Of a stretch of 8,253 nucleotides of DNA, positions 6,589 through 8,253 are shown in pieces; position 1 is the stretch's first letter, and the number at the start of each line of letters is the position of its first letter. Both the position numbers and the translations under genes were made by a program. Source of the stretch: Thermodesulfobacteriota bacterium (GTDB lineage: Bacteria > Desulfobacterota > BSN033 > UBA1163); NCBI GenBank assembly GCA_030024065.1, contig JASEIE010000183.1, positions 1 through 8,253 of the forward strand. Reading direction: 5' to 3'. Below the pieces are notes generated by a model. That model was given only the letters and a program-made list of their open reading frames with translations. It made no database searches and was not told where the DNA came from.

Positions 6589-7143
6589 ATGAAAGAGAGC
6601 GAATACCCTTATCTTTTGGCTTTTATGCAAATTACTCAAGCGATCAGTTCTTCCTTAGATCTTAAGGAAGTTCTCTATTCAATCGTAAAGAACACCTGTG
6701 AGACCACCGGTTCAAAAGGATGCACTCTGATGCTTTTGGATGAGAAAGGCGAGAGATTGGAGGTAAAGGCATCCTTTGGATTGAGCGATCAATATATTGG
6801 AAAGGGCCCTCTCTCTGCAGACAGATCGATCTCCGATACGTTAAAGGGTGAACCAGTTATTATCGAAGATGCCACTTCAGATCCAAGAGTTCAATATCCT
6901 CAGGAGGCCAAACGGGAAGGCATTGCTTCTATCGTTTCTGTCCCAATCGTTTTAAGAGGAAAGGTCATTGGGGTCCTACGTCTCTATACCCCTGTCCTGT
7001 GTCGATTTACACATGATGATATTGATTTTCTCTCCGCCATTGCTATGCAGGGTGGTCTTGCCATCGAAAATGCGAAGATGTACGAACATATGAAAGAAAA
7101 TTATGAAAAATTGATGACCTCTCCATCTTCGATTAAGCAATGA
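6589..7143 (+). CDS. Stand-alone GAF-domain protein
   Basis: This 184-residue protein consists almost entirely of one GAF domain (about 10-165). Recognisable elements are the leading helix ITQAISSSLDLKEVLYSIV, the strand CTLMLLDEKGERLEV, the segment IIEDATSDPR (91-100), the core strands SIVSVPIVLRGKVIGVLRLY, and the closing helix with FLSAIAMQGGLAIENA. GAF domains bind small ligands such as cyclic nucleotides, haem, Fe-S clusters or formate, or sense redox state. No histidine kinase, diguanylate cyclase or DNA-binding domain is attached, so any output must come through a partner protein. Cys37, Cys45 and Cys138 are available but form no obvious metal motif. A strong AAAAGGAGG site (6571-6579) supports the ATG. 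It is the last + strand gene before a convergent gene and probably ends the operon. A sensing role for the respiratory genes is inferred from position. Confidence 0.88.
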   Translation: MKESEYPYLLAFMQITQAISSSLDLKEVLYSIVKNTCETTGSKGCTLMLLDEKGERLEVKASFGLSDQYIGKGPLSADRSISDTLKGEPVIIEDATSDPRVQYPQEAKREGIASIVSVPIVLRGKVIGVLRLYTPVLCRFTHDDIDFLSAIAMQGGLAIENAKMYEHMKENYEKLMTSPSSIKQ

Positions 7144-7294
7144 GCTCCTATCGGTCAAAAGAAATTCAGTTTTTTGGGATGCTCTGAACTACTTAGATTA
7201 AATCGGTAACCCCCTGATTCTAAAGTGTCCACCCTGTTTATCAAACTGTCCTTTTACCCATCCTCAGCACTCTCTGATCGGATATTAAAAAATT
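7144..7294. other. Intergenic region between convergent genes
   Basis: This 151-base, AT-rich spacer separates the convergent GAF and thioredoxin genes. A termination signal would be expected for each, but I find no strong GC-rich hairpin with a T-run. The best is a weak TTCAG/CTGAA pairing around 7167-7190 that encloses a T6 run. An open frame through this region (from 7225, +) runs antisense to the thioredoxin gene and is not supported. Confidence 0.4.
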
Positions 7295-7843
7295 TTACTT
7301 CTCAATTAATTGATTCAGGATGTTTACGATTTCCGGATGCTTCCAATCCTTTGGACCGATCGCTCTTCCGACCATTCTTCCCTTCTTGTCAATCAGGATC
7401 GTTGTGGGAATTCCCTTGACACCATAAAGGTCAAGGGTAAGAGATTTGGAGTCGATTAAGACCGGAAAGGTATAATGATGTTTATCGATAAATCCCTTTA
7501 CTTTCTTTCTGTCCTCATAATCCACAGAAATGGTCAGGAAGACGAAGTTTTTCTCCCTGAACTTCTGGTACAACGCCTCCATGGAAGGCATCTCCTCCTT
7601 ACAGGGACCGCACCACGTTGCCCAGAAATTGAGGAATACGACCTTTCCTTTGAAATGTTTCAGTTCCACCTTTTTACCGCTTAAGTCCTCAAGGCGAAAG
7701 TCGGGCGCCTTTTTATTATCCTTTACCGGTTGAATCCCTGCCTTTAAAAAAAGAGGATCCTCTCCTCCCTCTACAAAGGAGTGGGGCATCAAAAGGATGA
7801 GGATTAAGACGAATGATCGAAAATAAACCCTTCTGTTTATCAT
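7295..7843 (-). CDS. TlpA/ResA-like periplasmic thioredoxin (thiol:disulfide reductase)
   Basis: This 182-residue protein starts with a signal peptide or anchor (basic MINRRVYFRS, then a hydrophobic core at about 11-20). It continues as a TlpA/ResA/CcmG-type thioredoxin fold (about 45-180). Key strings are APDFRLEDLSGKKVEL (46-61), the active site WCGPC with Cys78 and Cys81, and the cis-proline segment GIPTT with Pro146. Length is normal for the family. Such proteins reduce disulfides on the outer face of the membrane, commonly the CxxCH thiols of apocytochromes c before haem attachment. Its position next to a 12-haem cytochrome gene fits this, though it is on the opposite strand and so separately transcribed. 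A promoter candidate (TTGAAA/TATAAG) and an AAGG-containing leader precede the ATG. A general antioxidant or redox role cannot be excluded. Confidence 0.92.
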   Translation of the reverse strand: MINRRVYFRSFVLILILLMPHSFVEGGEDPLFLKAGIQPVKDNKKAPDFRLEDLSGKKVELKHFKGKVVFLNFWATWCGPCKEEMPSMEALYQKFREKNFVFLTISVDYEDRKKVKGFIDKHHYTFPVLIDSKSLTLDLYGVKGIPTTILIDKKGRMVGRAIGPKDWKHPEIVNILNQLIEK

Positions 7844-7869
7844 TGATGTGGCCTTTATCCTTACCCCAA

Positions 7870-7899
7870 CTTATATCACTCTTCCCCTCCTCCTTTCAA
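7870..7899 (-). promoter_or_regulatory. Candidate sigma-70 promoter of the thioredoxin gene
   Basis: On the - strand, TTGAAA (complement of 7894-7899) and TATAAG (complement of 7870-7875) are separated by 18 bases. This predicts a start of transcription near 7863 and a leader of about 20 bases before the ATG at 7843. The leader contains AAGGATAAAGG as a ribosome site. Confidence 0.55.
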
Positions 7900-7931
7900 T
7901 GGAATTTTAAAATAGGGGGGCAAAAAACCCA

Positions 7932-7960
7932 TTGCCTCCAGATTCGTTTTTCTTTATAAT
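7932..7960 (+). promoter_or_regulatory. Sigma-70 promoter giving a probable leaderless mRNA
   Basis: TTGCCT (7932-7937) and a perfect TATAAT (7955-7960) are separated by exactly 17 bases. The ATG of the zinc-ribbon gene (7968) begins eight bases after the -10 box. Transcription would therefore start at or just before the A of the ATG, leaving no room for a Shine-Dalgarno site. The TTG at 7932, an in-frame alternative start, coincides with the -35 box and has no ribosome site, so it is unlikely to be the real start. Confidence 0.65.
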
Positions 7961-7967
7961 TGGGATC

Positions 7968-8171
7968 ATGCAACAACCCCAATTTAAGGAGTTTGAGGCA
8001 ACCTCCCTATACTGCCCAAAATGTAAAGCAGCCATGCCGGTGAGAAAGAAGTTGCTCCTGGTCCTGCCCGAAGGTGAGGAGTTCGAATATCTTTGTGTCT
8101 ACTGTTCTTCTTCTGTTGGAATGAAAATAGACAAGAATGCTTCCCAGATCGACCTTATCTTCAAGCCTTAA
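7968..8171 (+). CDS. Small CxxC...CxxC zinc-ribbon protein, unknown function
   Basis: This 67-residue protein holds two CxxC pairs, Cys16-Pro-Lys-Cys19 and Cys43-Val-Tyr-Cys46, separated by 23 residues. That is the usual layout of a small zinc ribbon. The hydrophobic strand KKLLLVLPEGEEFEYLCVYC between the pairs fits a beta-hairpin. There is no signal peptide or membrane helix, so it should be cytoplasmic. The frame is also open upstream to a TTG at 7932, which would add 12 residues. I chose ATG-7968 because a good promoter lies over the upstream part and places the transcript start at this ATG. It is divergent from the thioredoxin gene. I do not recognise a named family. Binding of nucleic acid or of a protein partner is possible but not shown. 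Confidence 0.72.
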   Translation: MQQPQFKEFEATSLYCPKCKAAMPVRKKLLLVLPEGEEFEYLCVYCSSSVGMKIDKNASQIDLIFKP

Positions 8172-8224
8172 AACGCGTTATACGATACATAACTTTTGGC
8201 CATCCCCTTATAACAAAAAATAGG

Positions 8225-8253
8225 TTGACAACAGCCTCTCTGATAAAGATAAT
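8225..8253 (+). promoter_or_regulatory. Near-consensus sigma-70 promoter at the window edge
   Basis: A perfect TTGACA (8225-8230) and GATAAT (8248-8253) are separated by 17 bases. This is the closest match to the consensus in the window. The transcript would start just outside it, so the gene it drives cannot be seen. Just upstream is a spaced inverted repeat GTTATA (8177-8182) / TATAAC (8209-8214) that could be a regulator site. Confidence 0.6.

Noticed and set aside
7225..7419. 64-codon + strand frame between the GAF and thioredoxin genes
   Set aside because: It overlaps the 3' end of the thioredoxin gene in antisense, lacks a ribosome site and resembles no protein.
7932..7967. N-terminal extension of the zinc-ribbon protein from TTG-7932
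   Set aside because: This stretch holds the -35 and -10 boxes of a good promoter and has no Shine-Dalgarno site; the 12 added residues look non-native.
1..8253. CRISPR array, tRNA or rRNA genes, intact mobile element
   Set aside because: No regularly spaced repeats, cloverleaf, rRNA core string or transposase/integrase motif was seen on either strand.

Overview
The window looks like a piece of a bacterial chromosome from an anaerobic, respiring organism. The genes suggest a Desulfobacterota (former Deltaproteobacteria)-type bacterium or a similar lineage, because they include a Psr/Phs-like molybdopterin oxidoreductase, a multihaem c-type cytochrome and a TlpA-type thioredoxin. This is inferred from gene content only. 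No ribosomal or other taxonomic marker is present.

Layout. Positions 1-333 hold no convincing gene, only a short open frame that ends in an ATGA overlap with the first gene. From 334 to 7143 seven genes run on the + strand with short gaps or overlaps and mostly strong Shine-Dalgarno sites. I see no convincing terminator between them, so they probably form one operon. In order they are: a 4x[4Fe-4S] ferredoxin subunit (334-936); an NrfD/PsrC-type membrane quinone subunit (915-1835); a Tat-exported molybdopterin catalytic subunit (1938-4157); a slipin/stomatin SPFH protein (4185-4976); a membrane-anchored cytochrome c with twelve CxxCH motifs and a TTG start (4989-6215); a 97-residue two-helix membrane protein (6257-6550); and a stand-alone GAF-domain protein (6589-7143). 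A convergent TlpA/ResA-like thioredoxin lies on the - strand (7295-7843). A divergent small zinc-ribbon protein (7968-8171) appears to be transcribed as a leaderless mRNA. A near-consensus sigma-70 promoter occupies the last 29 bases and points to a gene outside the window.

How the parts could work together. The first three genes encode the standard B, C and A subunits of a periplasm-facing quinone-linked molybdoenzyme (Psr, Phs, Ttr, Arr or Qrc type). The dodecahaem cytochrome could carry electrons between this complex or the quinone pool and another periplasmic or extracellular partner. The slipin and the small membrane protein may organise or stabilise the membrane assembly, and the GAF protein may sense a ligand or redox state. 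The nearby TlpA-like protein could reduce apocytochrome CxxCH thiols for haem attachment. The substrate cannot be read from the sequence. The usual Cys molybdenum-ligand position of the catalytic subunit seems to be Asp, which makes the enzyme worth a closer look. The combination of a Psr-like BCA set with a slipin, a 12-haem cytochrome and a GAF protein is the most novel-looking feature of the window.
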